Assembly (NCBI RefSeq): GCF_022201045.2
Contig: NC_068556.1
Coordinates: 18,333,501-18,397,500, forward strand
DNA length: 64,000 nt
Direction of reading: 5' to 3'
From: Citrus sinensis
Lineage: Eukaryota > Streptophyta > Magnoliopsida > Sapindales > Rutaceae
Shown here piece by piece: positions 35,385 through 45,992 of this stretch (position 1 is its first letter; each line of letters starts with the position of its first letter). The translations under genes and the position numbers were made by a program. Below the pieces are notes generated by a model. The model did not search any database. It worked only from the letters and a program-made list of their open reading frames with translations, and had not been told where the DNA came from.

Positions 35385-35830
35385 TTTCTTTTTGGATGAA
35401 TAATGCAAATTTTATAAATTAAAAAAAGAAAGAAAAGGAGGAAAAGAATAATAATGTTGAATTACGAAACGACTAAGTAAACTAATAACCAGGTAATCCC
35501 TAAGATAATCTTCCAGCAAAAACTTTTGAGTAGGGGCAAATGGAATATCTCACCAGATATATAATGACCAAAGCAACTCTTATTTTTGCCAAACAATCTG
35601 CAACTAAATTATTCTCTCTGGAAATATGGCTGCAGTGAAAATTGGTACCACTAACTTTCTTCGTACAATTGAATCATTGGATACGAAGCTACCATGGCTT
35701 AAAATGAGAATTCTCTGTAAACGTTCAAGTGGAGAAGTTGAATCACTCTCCTACTAAATTGAATGCCACTTCATGAAAAAAGCAACCTCAATGGTTGTAA
35801 TTACAGCATTCTGCTAACGATATTATTTCA
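35385..35830 (-). mobile_element. 3' relic of a LINE (non-LTR) retrotransposon, RNase H-like end
   Basis: Read on the minus strand, the translation contains FHCSHISRENNLVADCLAKI. This matches the terminal RNase H-like motif (H-x-x-R-E-x-N-x-x-A-D-x-L-A) found at the 3' end of plant L1-type LINE ORF2, and it is followed by an A/T-rich tail toward 35385. Upstream similarity (toward 35830) is broken by stops and frameshifts, so this is an old 5'-truncated fragment. No TSD was found. Confidence 0.5.
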
Positions 35831-36051
35831 TGTAGAAAATTCGTATTTTATTTCATGCATTTGCTAAATGGTTTTGGGATTGAATCTTGTTCATATGAGT
35901 GGAAAAAGAAATTAATTGTCACTAATAGTACTTAAAATAAAAAAAAAAGTTATGGGATCATATTCTCTTATTATTTTATTCCTTACTTGATTGTACATTT
36001 TGAACCATAAAACATTAATAATAACTACTTACTAAACGAAAATGTAATTAA
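35831..36051. other. Short AT-rich spacer
   Basis: Nothing is recognised between the LINE relic and the next MITE. Confidence 0.4.
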
Positions 36052-36635
36052 TGGTGCGTTTACTAAACTGGAATTGAAATGAACTAGAATGGGAACTGGC
36101 TGGAATGGAAATGTGAAATGAAATCAGAATAAATTGTTTACTTGAACTGTAAGAATCGAAATGAGTTAGATCGTAAGTTCGTAACAAATTACTAAAATAT
36201 ACTTAATGAACTATTGTCATAATTATTATTTTATGTTTTAATTATTGTGATAATTTATTAAAAAATGTTATTATTAATAATTATTATCAATATATTAATT
36301 ATTTGTAAAAATTTGTATCGTTAATAGTAGCAAGAACTAACATTAATATATTAATGAATTAGAATAATTATATTAATTAATTAGTTATAATAATTTTTTA
36401 ATTAAGGACAAAATGGGTATTTTTGATTTTGGGGGGGGGGGGGGGAATGGTCAATCATGGGAATAGAAGATTGATTCCCACTATTCTCATTGGGAATCAA
36501 TCTCCCATTCCATGTTCCTAATTTTAGTGGGTCCCATGATTCCGATTCCGATTCCAATTCCAATTCTTGTCTCCATCTTGCGAAGTAAACGGTGTCAATA
36601 ATTCCAATTTCTCAATCTAGGAAGTAAATGCACTA
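36052..36635. mobile_element. 584-bp Tourist/PIF-like MITE with TAA target duplication
   Basis: Termini are TGGTGCGTTTACTAAACTGG on the left and CTAGGAAGTAAATGCACTA on the right, which are imperfect inverted repeats. TAA flanks both ends (36049-36051 and 36636-36638). The right half carries repeated GATTCC/CCGATT words (TTCCGATTCCGATTCCAATT), and the left half carries matching GGAATTGAAATG words. A 15-base G-run is at 36431-36445. No ORF. Confidence 0.7.
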
Positions 36636-36662
36636 TAAATCTTTAGAAGTTAATATTTGTAA

Positions 36663-36935
36663 GGTCTCGTTTGGGATTAAGGTGTTGTAGCTTTTAAAAT
36701 ATAACTGATGTGAAAAAAAAACTATAATTATTAAACAAAAATTAATAATATGTAGTAAATATAAATTTTAAATAATAATTTTGACAAAATTATTAAAAAT
36801 ATAATATATTTTTCATTATATAAGTGAAAAATCATATCAACATATCTTACAAATTACAGCAGCTAGTGTTTACCAAACACTTTAATACTGTAGTTTTTAA
36901 GTTACAGCTGCCCAACATTAATCACAAACGCACCC
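36663..36935 (+). mobile_element. Tourist/PIF-type MITE, family A copy 2 (273 bp)
   Basis: Left end GGTCTCGTTTGGGATTAAGG, right end TTAATCACAAACGCACCC, with TAA on each side (36660-36662, 36936-36938). It has the same internal sequence and order as the copies at 14720, 38618 and 43077 (reversed): AAAATTAATAATATGTAGTA, TTTTGACAAAATTATT, TTTTTCATTATAT, then a CAGCAGCTAGTGTTTACCAA-like block. Best-preserved copy for defining the family. Confidence 0.8.
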
Positions 36936-36938
36936 TAA

Positions 36939-38172
36939 GTCCTAATCTGTTATTTTTAGTTTTGTTTTGATTTCTTATAATAGTCAGATAAAAATAAGTT
37001 AACTTATGTATGTTAGCTTTATCAAAATCTACCAGAAAAATAAAAAAAAAAAGTATTACTTGATGCAGAGAGTTCAGTTGTTTGATTGTGCTTGCATTAT
37101 GCTTGTTTTGGTAGTGTTAAAGATATAAACGTATCTTAAATGATTCTCCTTTTGCGAATAATAAAAAAGACTTTGTTTTTATTTCGTCTCAAATAATCAC
37201 GATTTGATCCATGTGAAATAAAAGAAATTGGGTTTCAAATTGACATTTTAGAGGACTGATATTATGTGTTAACGTGCGTACCGGCATGTATCTAATCTAA
37301 ATCTTGCAAATTATACCATGAATAAGAATATAAAACTTAAAATACTTTTGAAATAAATAATTCGCCATCCAATAAATCATGTCACATGTTTAACATCGTA
37401 ATCATATATCGTAATTATCGTCATAACTAGTAAATTATCAAATAAATAATGCACACGCGTTTTGATTTAGATAGATTGTGGGCGGATGATGTGTTATGAA
37501 TAAGTCTTATGTTGGTTGAGATAACACATGATAATTAATTGTAAAATCATAGCACGGTTCTTATGTATCAAAAGTTTATATCTACTGGCGAGCCTTCTCA
37601 AAATTAGATCTTTAATTAAAAAAAAATTAATATTATTATTTTTAATTATTGCATGAATGAAAATCAATTCATTTCGTGCTTTCTCATCTGTACAAATGAG
37701 ATTGAACATCAATGTTTTTTTTTTACAATTAATTAAAATATTTTGTTTTAAAATTAATTAGTTAATAAAATAAAATATATGTTATTTTATAAGTTAATGG
37801 GTCTAATTGTGCTCCGGATTAAAAATTACGAAATACAAAACAGCAAAAGACAACAGTGCCAATGCAACTGAGAAGATGGAGGGTTGAGATTTTGCCACTT
37901 GTCAGATTATGGAGTAGACAGCATATTGAGAAAATGACTGGTCACCGTCCCAGGATTCCCTCGTTTCCTCTCCACACACGCACTCATCCGACCTTTACTA
38001 TTAAATGACTTGATTACCCTTCATATTTTTCTAATTGACAAATATAGCCTTATGATTTTACAATTTGTTTGAAAGGTCAAAAAACCCTCTAGTCAAAGTA
38101 GATTTAAGATGTTAGTGTTTTTTTTTTCAAAAAAACAAAATAAGAAAAAAAGATGTATTCAAAATTTTTGAT
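36939..38172. other. AT-rich intergenic DNA
   Basis: No gene recognised. A small open frame at 37494-37712 (minus) is AT-rich and lacks similarity. The segment 37840-38000 is less AT-rich (CATCCGACC, CACACACGCACTC) and could be promoter-like, but nothing next to it looks transcribed. Confidence 0.35.
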
Positions 38173-38312
38173 TAGTTAGATATTCATTGGAATAACAGAA
38201 CGAATAGATTTCAAATTACTTAATTTGACTGATCTACTGAGTTTGAATCCTAAGAGAGTATAAAATTATAAAATTAATGAGTTTTTTCCACTCCTCAACC
38301 TTTTGAAAAATA
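38173..38312 (+). mobile_element. Diverged SINE copy 2
   Basis: The segment ..ATTTCAAATTACTTAATTTG, CTACTGAGTTTGAATCCTAA, then ATTAATGAG..TTCCACTCCTCAACCTTTTG lines up block by block with the SINE at 32804-32951. The box-B-like GTTTGAAT and the TTCTACC/CTCAACC-CTTTT end are shared. Boundaries are approximate, and no poly-A tail or TSD was recognised. Confidence 0.4.
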
Positions 38313-38617
38313 TAATATTTATGAAAAACTTGTGGTAACATTATTTTACTATAAATAAATAAATTTGTATTTTTAACAAAGGAGTTAGAATGTTGTTACC
38401 TATTTATTAAAATCCCGTAGACCTAAGATCGGTATATATTCATATACTTGACTTGATAAGAATTTTCATTGATGTCCAATTTCATGATTATTAATTGGAT
38501 GATGTTATTAATTAACGAGTCTCAATGTGGCGTCTTAATTAAGATTATTTTTAGTATAAAGTTATAATTTCGTTGCATGCCTGGATGATTATCATTTCGT
38601 GGACATTTTATGTTTAA

Positions 38618-38950
38618 GGGCCAGTTTGGACTTTGGATATGTTGTGGCTTATAACATAATTTGCTCTTGTTGTATAAAATAAATTAAAACCTTTTTTAGT
38701 ATTGAAGCGTTTTAATTTTTAAACTATTGTTATTGTGAAAAAAATATTATAACTATAAAATAAAAATTAATAGTGTGTAGTGTTTAAATTATAATTTTGA
38801 CAAAAATAATAAAGATATCATATGTTTTTCATCATATAATTGTGAAATCAAATCAACTCAACTTCAAGTTATAATTGTTAGTGTTTATAAAACATTTTAG
38901 TACTGTAGTTTTTAAGATTCAGCTGCCCAACCTCCATCCCAAATAAAGCC
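38618..38950 (+). mobile_element. Tourist/PIF-type MITE, family A copy 3 (333 bp)
   Basis: TAA flanks at 38615-38617 and 38951-38953. Left end GGGCCAGTTTGGACTTTGG, right end CCATCCCAAATAAAGCC (imperfect inverted repeats). It shares the interior of family A: AAAATTAATAGTGTGTAGTG, ATAATTTTGACAAAAATAAT, TTTTTCATCATATAA, and TTTTAGTACTGTAGTTTTTA plus CAGCTGCCCAACCT near the right end. About 60 bp longer than copy 2, with extra sequence near the left end. Confidence 0.75.
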
Positions 38951-38953
38951 TAA

Positions 38954-41110
38954 GATCTACTGCAAAATAAGTTAAAAAAAAAGTTTATAATTTATCAATT
39001 TTAATTAGTAAAGTATTGTGAAATTGTACAATAATAATGTTAGGGATCCTAACATTTGAGTTCCAATACTATGTATCATTAATTTATTAGATGATGGATT
39101 TTATAACTTGTAAAACAACATAACCACTATTCAATAAATAAATCCCATATTAGTTGGAACTTAAGTTAAGATTTAAATATTAAAATTCTTAAAATTGCTC
39201 ATTGTATGATGATTATAATAGAGAATTAAGTTTTTTTTAATCTTCCTTTAAGTTCATTCATATGAATAATATCCGATATGAAAATTTTAATTACTTTTGA
39301 CAAAGAAGTAAAAAAAAAAAGAAGAAATTCCTAATCGTATTGAGTGATGTAATGTCTATTTGATTTTAATAATTCATCAAGTAACTCACGACCAGCTAGC
39401 CCTTTACTTTCATGAAATAAATCATTAGACATGCCCCCTTTCAACAAAATGATAACATGATTTTTTTTCCCTCTTCAAATAACATTTATTACAGCATTCT
39501 ACACCATTTGAACGATTGAATCTTGATCTCGATTTAAAATTTGAAATCGCGTAATTGAAAAACTTAGAATCAAATCTCATTTGCATGAGACGATTTATAT
39601 TCATCTCCCATCCATGAGTAATTTCGCACCTTATATTTATTGCACCACTTCAAACTTCAGACGGTTTGACACGCGAAACTCATATGAGTTACATATGTTA
39701 ATTTTTATTTGAAAACTAAATTTTTTGACATTTATAATTTTTTTTGAAAGGATTATAAATTTTTTTATTTAGTTACATATATATGGTAATACAACTAAAA
39801 AGTATAATTTAAAATAATGTGTCATGTTACATGGTATTTATTGAATGGATAATCTATTGACAATTCAACAATCATATTAGATTTACTTTTAGAATCGCTA
39901 TCCTAATATTATTTATTAACATAATCTGAAAAAAAAGATTATTTTATCCCATTACTAGATTTATATTATTTTAACACCATCCCCTTTAAAGTTAAGAAAA
40001 CTCAAAACATGGGAAGGAATAAAGATCAAAGTAGATTACGTACATAAAAGGTGTAAAGTAATAATTTATTTTATTCATCAATTAAGGAGAATTTCTCGAT
40101 CATATAGTGAACGAATTTTAATTAAAATCAAACACAAATCACATATGAATCGTAATAATCATTGCCACATGGACAAAATTTTAGGAGAGACAAGCTAATT
40201 GTTTCATCATCAATATAACCCATTCAACAAATTTTGTTATGTACATATTATTATTATTTTTTTCTGACTCAATTTTGTTATGTACGTAATATGATTTCAT
40301 TGAATGAACGTGATGAAACTCTTGTACGCAAGATCTTAAGAGTACAAATTAGTGGTCCTAAACATAAAATTACCTAAAATCGTTTTGGATCCTTTAACTT
40401 ATTCATACCAACAATTTCCAATTTCAAATTAATCATGTAACGAATAAATTGAAAGCAAATTTGTCTCTTTATATTGCTATTTATCCAATAGCCTTAGTTT
40501 CCACAAACAATGGTCCATCCTAAGGACAATGAAGCATTATGGACCCCAATAAAATTTATCTCTTTTGAATGCGACTAAGGTGCAATGCTGTATTATATAT
40601 TTATTGTATTTTTTTGTTATTAGTAACAAGTTTTGTATTATTAATAATAAATTTTTTATTATATGTACATGTATTTACCGTATTTTTTTGCAATTAAATT
40701 TTTATGCAATTTATGTTACGAAAACTTGTTAAATGTAATGGTAATGTTATTATCATAAAGTAGAAAAATTTGTTACGGATAACAAAAAAAAACTAGTGAA
40801 GGATGGACGGTGTAGCCGACGCACAGTAGCAATACCCCTCTCTTTTTTAACGTCTAATTTGAGCTGCTGAGGGCAGGAACGTAAATTCATACCAAAACCC
40901 TATCTGAAAGTTTAGAAACGACAGATGGAACGGAAACAAAAGCGCTGCAACTGACAAGTTACAAAATGAAGGACATTTACGTCATTTTATGATAAAGTAA
41001 TGGCATCCTCGTTATTTCTTGCAAAAGATGGGGACATTTAACAATCGCGAAACCATATAAATTAACTGGACCATTCCTCTTGCTCATTCTCTCCTCTACC
41101 TCTCCCCTCT
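38954..41110. other. AT-rich intergenic DNA upstream of the EDA6-like gene
   Basis: No gene is seen. Small duplicated words occur (TTTTGTTATGTACATATTATT at about 40233 and TTTTGTTATGTACGTAATATG at about 40272). From about 40790 the sequence becomes less AT-rich and is probably the promoter of the downstream gene. Confidence 0.35.
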
Positions 41111-41111
41111 T

Positions 41112-41120
41112 CTATAAAAA
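41112..41120 (+). promoter_or_regulatory. Probable TATA box of the EDA6-like gene
   Basis: CTATAAAAA sits within a CT-rich stretch (CTCTACCTCTCCCCTCTT before; TTTCTCTCTTTCTCTC after), a common arrangement at plant core promoters. Transcription from about 41145 would give a leader of roughly 520 nt, or less if it contains an intron. Confidence 0.5.
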
Positions 41121-41667
41121 TCCATTTCTCTCTTTCTCTCTATTTTGTTTTCTCTCGCTTTAGTCCCTCGAATTCTTCCTCGGCCGTTAATCACCGCCGG
41201 CGCCGTATTCCTCACCGACGTCCGTACAATAGATCCCGCCGGATTTCTGTTTTCCGGTCACCTGTCGCCGGGATCCTGATTTTTCCATAACCGCCTCTCT
41301 CTTGTTCTCTCTTTCTGTCTGTCTCTGTCGTTTTTTTCCTTTATTTGAAGTTTTGAACTTTTTAGAATATTTTCAATTTTTTTCCACATTTTTCGCTTAC
41401 GATTTTTTTAAAATACTTTAAATGTCCACCCCTTCTAATTTCCTATTTTACCCTGCAACTTGACGGTGTTAACTTCACCAGTTACTTTAACGGCTTGGAC
41501 ACGTGTAGAAGTTTTAGTTAACCTCTCGCTAAAAGTCCAAAAGCATGATTTGACGGTTTTACCCTCAGAAAATCATTGGACGATTTTGCCCGTCTTTCGA
41601 ATCGCAATTTGACTTTTGTCTCCCTGGGAAATAGAAAAATATTAGTGGAATTTTTTGCTGACGTGGC

Positions 41668-41673
41668 ATGTGA
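41668..41673 (+). promoter_or_regulatory. Start-stop upstream ORF (ATG-TGA) overlapping the main start codon
   Basis: The sequence ATGTGATGAG contains ATG (41668-41670) followed at once by TGA (41671-41673), whose A is the first base of the main ATG (41673-41675). Two further short upstream ORFs precede it: one of 13 codons starting near 41420 (ATGTCCACCCC..) and ATGATTTGA near 41544. Minimal AUG-stop elements are known to stall ribosomes and control translation in plants (for example NIP5;1). Here this is inference. Confidence 0.5.
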
Positions 41674-42140
41674 TGAGTAACCACCCGCGAAGGATTTTGA
41701 CGCCTGGGCCGTCGAGAAAGCGAAAAGAGAGAGAAGCCCATTATCCATTCAAGCTATCGGCTCCGGATCCGGCTCAGGCTCAAGCCGCGGCTAATGCAAC
41801 AGCAAAGTCAATCAGTTCTAAAGCCGTTTCCAGTGAGCCAGTTTGTCCGAATCGGCTGCTAGCCGGGTACATGGCGTACGAGTTCTTATCGAAGGGGACG
41901 TTGTTTGGTCAGAAGTATGATCCGGCTCGAGCCGAGGCGGTGGCTTTGGCCGGCTGGACGAAGCCGGAAGGACGTCAGCAACAACAACAAAAACAGCAGG
42001 AGCCGAGCCTGCAGCAGAAGAAGGAGCACGAGCAGACGAAGAGCTACGCTGAGGTGGCGAGCTTATTGAAGACCGAGGGGGCCCACATACCGGGGATAGT
42101 TAATCCTACTCAACTGGCGAGGTGGATCCAGATGGGATGA
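41673..42140 (+). CDS. Small plant protein resembling EDA6/MEE37 (embryo sac development arrest)
   Basis: An intronless ORF of 155 aa from the first in-frame ATG (MSNHPRRILTPGPSRKRKER). Its features are a basic N-terminal patch RKRKER, an Ala/Ser-rich linker, a core CPNRLLAGYMAYEFLSKGTL followed by FGQKYDPARAEAV, a Gln/Lys-rich stretch (GRQQQQQKQQEPSLQQKKEH) and a C-terminal block YAEVASLLKTEGAHIPGIVN then PTQLARWIQMG. The core (LAGY-x-A-x-EFL-x-KGTL-x-G-x-K-x-DP-x-R) is what I recall of the Arabidopsis EDA6/MEE37 family, whose biochemical role is unknown. The name is from memory and uncertain; the gene itself is well supported by codon use, GC rise and the leader. A nuclear site is plausible from RKRKER. 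Confidence 0.65.
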   Translation: MSNHPRRILTPGPSRKRKEREAHYPFKLSAPDPAQAQAAANATAKSISSKAVSSEPVCPNRLLAGYMAYEFLSKGTLFGQKYDPARAEAVALAGWTKPEGRQQQQQKQQEPSLQQKKEHEQTKSYAEVASLLKTEGAHIPGIVNPTQLARWIQMG

Positions 42141-43076
42141 CGTGGAACAACACGATTGGTCAAGGAAAAACTTCGAGTCCACGTAAGGGTCGACGCACAT
42201 AATTTTTTTTTTTTTGTTTTTTTTTGTTTTTGGGGGGTAATTTTGGGGACAAATTCCCGTCTTTGTGTGAAGCTAAAAAGGGTGGCAGCATTACATTAAG
42301 CATCGAGCAAAGCATGCATGAGGGTTTCTCACTCTCTCTAGATACTTTGATTCTTCTTGGCTTCTTCTTCGGTGACGGGAAATGATTTGAAAACTTTTAT
42401 CTCTTTTAAATATTTGCTGCTTTGAATTTTATTTTGATGTCGTAGGACTTTCGATCGTAGCTAGTGAAATTAATGTAATATTGGCTTTTCTGAATATCTT
42501 ATTTTATTTTCATATATTGCTACCTTTGAAAAAAAAAAAAAAACCTTACAACTTTGTCAATAGATCCCGATTTTATAAAATACGGGATGGAACGTGTTTA
42601 TGCTTGCATGCATGTGCTTATAACGCTGCTCATTAAAGTTGATGTGTGCATATGAAAGTAAGAGTATGTATTATCGTGGCTTTACATATAGAACTATTCG
42701 TGTTGTATTATTATTATTCGTGAAGAATAAGAATGCCTAAGCGGCTATGCCATGGTATGAGTAATTAATGACTGAGTCTCTTTGCTTTTGCGGGCTGCAT
42801 GCAAGCACCCGCTAACTCGGAACTTCGAAGTTGAGAAAACCATGTAAAAAATTTTAAAAAAATAAGAAAGAAAGAAAACAAACGAAAATTATAACCAACG
42901 AAGAGTTAGTGCTTGATCTTGTGTGGATAGTGATTCGATCCTTCTACAAGGTTCCCGATGTCAAGAGTTTGTTGAATGAACTTTTGTGTGTGTGAGATTT
43001 TGATATGGCGTATGTATATGATGTGTGGAAGTAGATCTCTATGTGCTGGGGTGCCGTTGCCTGTTCAGTTGATAAA
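42141..43076. other. EDA6-like 3' UTR and spacer
   Basis: Bases 42141 to about 42540 are the probable 3' UTR, including T/G homopolymer runs near 42202-42236 and a poly-A run at 42529-42543. Beyond this no gene is recognised. Confidence 0.4.
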
Positions 43077-43350
43077 GGGTGCGTTTGAGATTGAAGTTCG
43101 ACAATTATAGCTTAAAAGCTACAGCATTAAAGTGTTTAGTAAACACTATCTGCTGTAATTTAGAAGTTATGTTGATATGATTTTTTACTTGTATAATGAA
43201 AAATCTATTATATCATTAATAGTTTTATCAAAATTATTATTTAAAATTTACATTTACTATATATTATTAATTTTTGTTTTATAATTACCGTTTTTTTTTC
43301 CACAACAGCTGTAGCTTAAAAGTTATAGTACCTCAATTCTAAACGCATCC
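43077..43350 (-). mobile_element. Tourist/PIF-type MITE, family A copy 4 (274 bp, reversed)
   Basis: Ends are GGGTGCGTTTGAGATTGAAG on the left and CCTCAATTCTAAACGCATCC on the right. They are good inverted repeats of each other and match the ends of the 36663 copy. The interior is the family A sequence in the opposite orientation (ACAGCATTAAAGTGTTTAG, ATAATGAAAAATC, TTTATCAAAATTATT, ATATATTATTAATTTTTG). The flanks are AAA on both sides, so the expected TAA duplication has changed or is weak. Confidence 0.75.
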
Positions 43351-43412
43351 AAAATCTCTTTAGTGAGAAATAAAACTTATGGGATCGGAACCTTGATAGG
43401 AAATAAATTAAA

Positions 43413-43828
43413 GAGAAATTATCATTCATATACCCTATAAATGCTTTGTTATCGAAAATACTACAACACTTTGAGGGTGTATCAATCGTCCACCCTAAGT
43501 TAACAAAATGTATTTGTCATCCACCAAAATGTTACTTACCGTTTAAATAGGATAACGCCAGATGGGTAATTTGGTATTTTAATATGATACAAGTGATAAT
43601 TTAAGAGTATACAAGTGATAATAAAAGAATTTAAGGGTATACAAGTGATACTTTTCAAGGGTAAAATCGTCAATTTGCTATAATTCCGTTAACTTTCAAA
43701 CGGCAGCTAGCGGTTTAGTGGTTGGCAGATACTTTTGTCAATTTAAGGTGGACGATTGATACGCCCTCAAAATGTTGTAGTATTTTTTATAACAGAGTAT
43801 CTAGAGGGTATACGAATGATAATATCCC
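43413..43828. mobile_element. 416-bp fold-back MITE (Mutator-type), twin copy 1
   Basis: The terminal inverted repeats are long: left GAGAAATTATCATTCATATA, right TATACGAATGATAATATCCC. The arms run inward through CTACAACACTTTGAGGGTGT matched by ACGCCCTCAAAATGTTGTAG, then TCCACC/GGTGGA words. The flanking duplication is a perfect 9-bp TAAATTAAA (43404-43412 and 43829-43837). The interior has repeated TATACAAGTGATAAT words. No coding capacity. Confidence 0.88.
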
Positions 43829-43852
43829 TAAATTAAATTACATTATAATATA

Positions 43853-44268
43853 AGGAAATGATCAATTGTATACCCTTAGTTTACTCTGTTATCAAATTTA
43901 CTATAACACTTTCAGGGTATATCAGTCATCCACCCTAAGTTGACAAAATATATCTGTCGTCTACCAAACTGTTAGTTGCCATTTAGAAATGATGATGTCA
44001 GAGAGGTAATCTAGTTTTTTCATGTGATACAAGTGATAATTTAAGGGTATATGAGTGATAATAAGAGATTTTAAGGGTATACAGTGATAATTTTTAAGGG
44101 TAAATTCGTCAATTTGTTACTATTCCGTTAACTTTCAAACGGCAGCTAACGGTTTAGTGGACGACGGATAACTTTTGTCAATTTAGGGTGGACGATTGAT
44201 ACACCCTTAAAGTATTGTAGTATTTTTTATAAAAATACAAATTTAGGATATACGAATGATAATTTCCC
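43853..44268. mobile_element. 416-bp fold-back MITE (Mutator-type), twin copy 2
   Basis: Same family, orientation and exact length as the element at 43413-43828. Ends are AGGAAATGATCAATTGTATA and TACGAATGATAATTTCCC. The flanking 9-bp words are TATAATATA (43844-43852) and TATAATCTA (44269-44277), 8 of 9 matching. The two elements are separated by only 24 bases, which include the right TSD of the first and the left TSD of the second, so both insertions were independent events. Confidence 0.83.
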
Positions 44269-44277
44269 TATAATCTA

Positions 44278-45989
44278 TTAAAAAAAAAAGTAGAAGTCAA
44301 GCGGTGTGTCGTTTTTTCTTTCTCCTTAACCCCTTGGAGAAGGCATTACCGAGTAAACGTACATGGTTTTTTCGGCTTTTTAGGTTGAGTGGTGTGTTGC
44401 ATTTGCGCCTTTTCAATTCTCAGCTTTATTTGTGTATAATTGATTGAACATGTAACAACGCATGTGATGAATTAAGGAATTAAGTGTCTATAAGGGAAAC
44501 CCCAGTAAATTAATATAGGAATCCCCACAAAATTTACGCAAAAACCCCTTTCCCTCAATTGCAAATTACTTTTTGTCAAGTTTATAACGCATACTGTATA
44601 TTATTTGTTATGCTTCCTCTCTTTTGAAAAAGAACAAACGCATGGAATTATTGTAATTTTTTTTTGAAAAAAATTAATTTTCATTAAATCTTTTAGGGGT
44701 CTTCGAATTTTATTTCGTACATGGTGGTACGTTATTGTTTCTTTTCTCATCTGCTCCTTCCCTCTCATTTCCAATGTCGTTTTGATTTGTTTTCGCCACC
44801 TCAGACATTGGCTTTGTTGTCTTCTTCTTCTTCTTCTTCTTATTATTATTATTATTGTTATGGCATTTTCTTTGAATTAGCTGAAACGACTTTCCAAGTC
44901 GAGGTCAAGCACCTTCTCAAGAAGTCCGTAAACATAAATTAGGAGTAGTAATTAAATATGAAGCAAGCTCATTCTATTTCTTTAAATTAAATAATTTTGG
45001 AACGTACTCTCTAATCCTTCTCTTATGATGATAATCAACTTCACCCCCCATTCATTATGTTAATTAACCTAATAACCATCAATCACAGTCCAAACTAAAG
45101 CAAATTCAACACCTACCTACTCCAAGGAAAATAAATAAATAAATAAAAGAGATTATGACAGCTGAATAAACACCACACATATATATTTTATCACAGAGTT
45201 ATGGATCCATTTTCTTTAGCTGTAAAATTTTCAGCAACGTGTGCCTGCACATGATATGTATGAGTGACCAAGATAGCCGTTTCATTAGCAACAAAATTGA
45301 ATTCTAATTTAAAATGTATGTACTCCTTTTTTCTTTTTCTTTTTTGGCCATTTGAGAATATTTGATGGCATGTAAAGCGTGAACCACCCTCCATTATTTC
45401 AGAAAAAGTCGGATTTTCTCAGTGACCAAATTATTGATAGTTACAATTTTGTGTTTTGTAGTACAGCGAAATTAATATTTTTCTCGTGTTTTTAAAATTA
45501 CCCAGAAGTCCCACTCTTTGGACTTTGGAGGGTAATTCAATTCTTTTATAATGGATAAATTTGACAGTTGAAAAATGAATAATATTAAAACATTCCATTA
45601 GTATCTGTATTTTTAAATATTACTCAAAAACAGTTTTGTTGTACGGCCATATTTATTAAAATCTTATTAATTACTCTCCATCTGTTGCGAGGACTAATTC
45701 CTTCAGTAATTGACTGAAACCATTGACGTAAAAGGGAATTTGCCCCCGAGTCAACGTCTTGCCAAGAAAAATAATTAAAACCAGTGCCCATGCTCCTACC
45801 GCAACAATGTTAACAGTAGATCAGAACCTTTAATATGGCTTTATTTGAATAAGTAAACATAATTATGTATTGGAATGTGATCCCCTTAACCAAATGTTTG
45901 CCAATTTACAGACAAGAATTAAAACTAAGCCATGGGCTGTTTTGTTTTCAGGTCCTTGCATAAATAATGCAAGCATGCAATCAACAGGC
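44278..45989. other. AT-rich intergenic DNA with a (TTC)n(TTA)n microsatellite
   Basis: No gene is seen. A compound microsatellite, (TTC)n then (TTA)n, lies at 44820-44855. It creates a Ser/Tyr-rich open frame (44721-44942) that I do not consider real. Minus-strand frames at 45191-45394 show no similarity. Confidence 0.35.
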
Positions 45990-45992
45990 TTA

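Noticed and set aside
44721-44942. Ser/Tyr-rich ORF
   Set aside because: Generated by the (TTC)n(TTA)n microsatellite.
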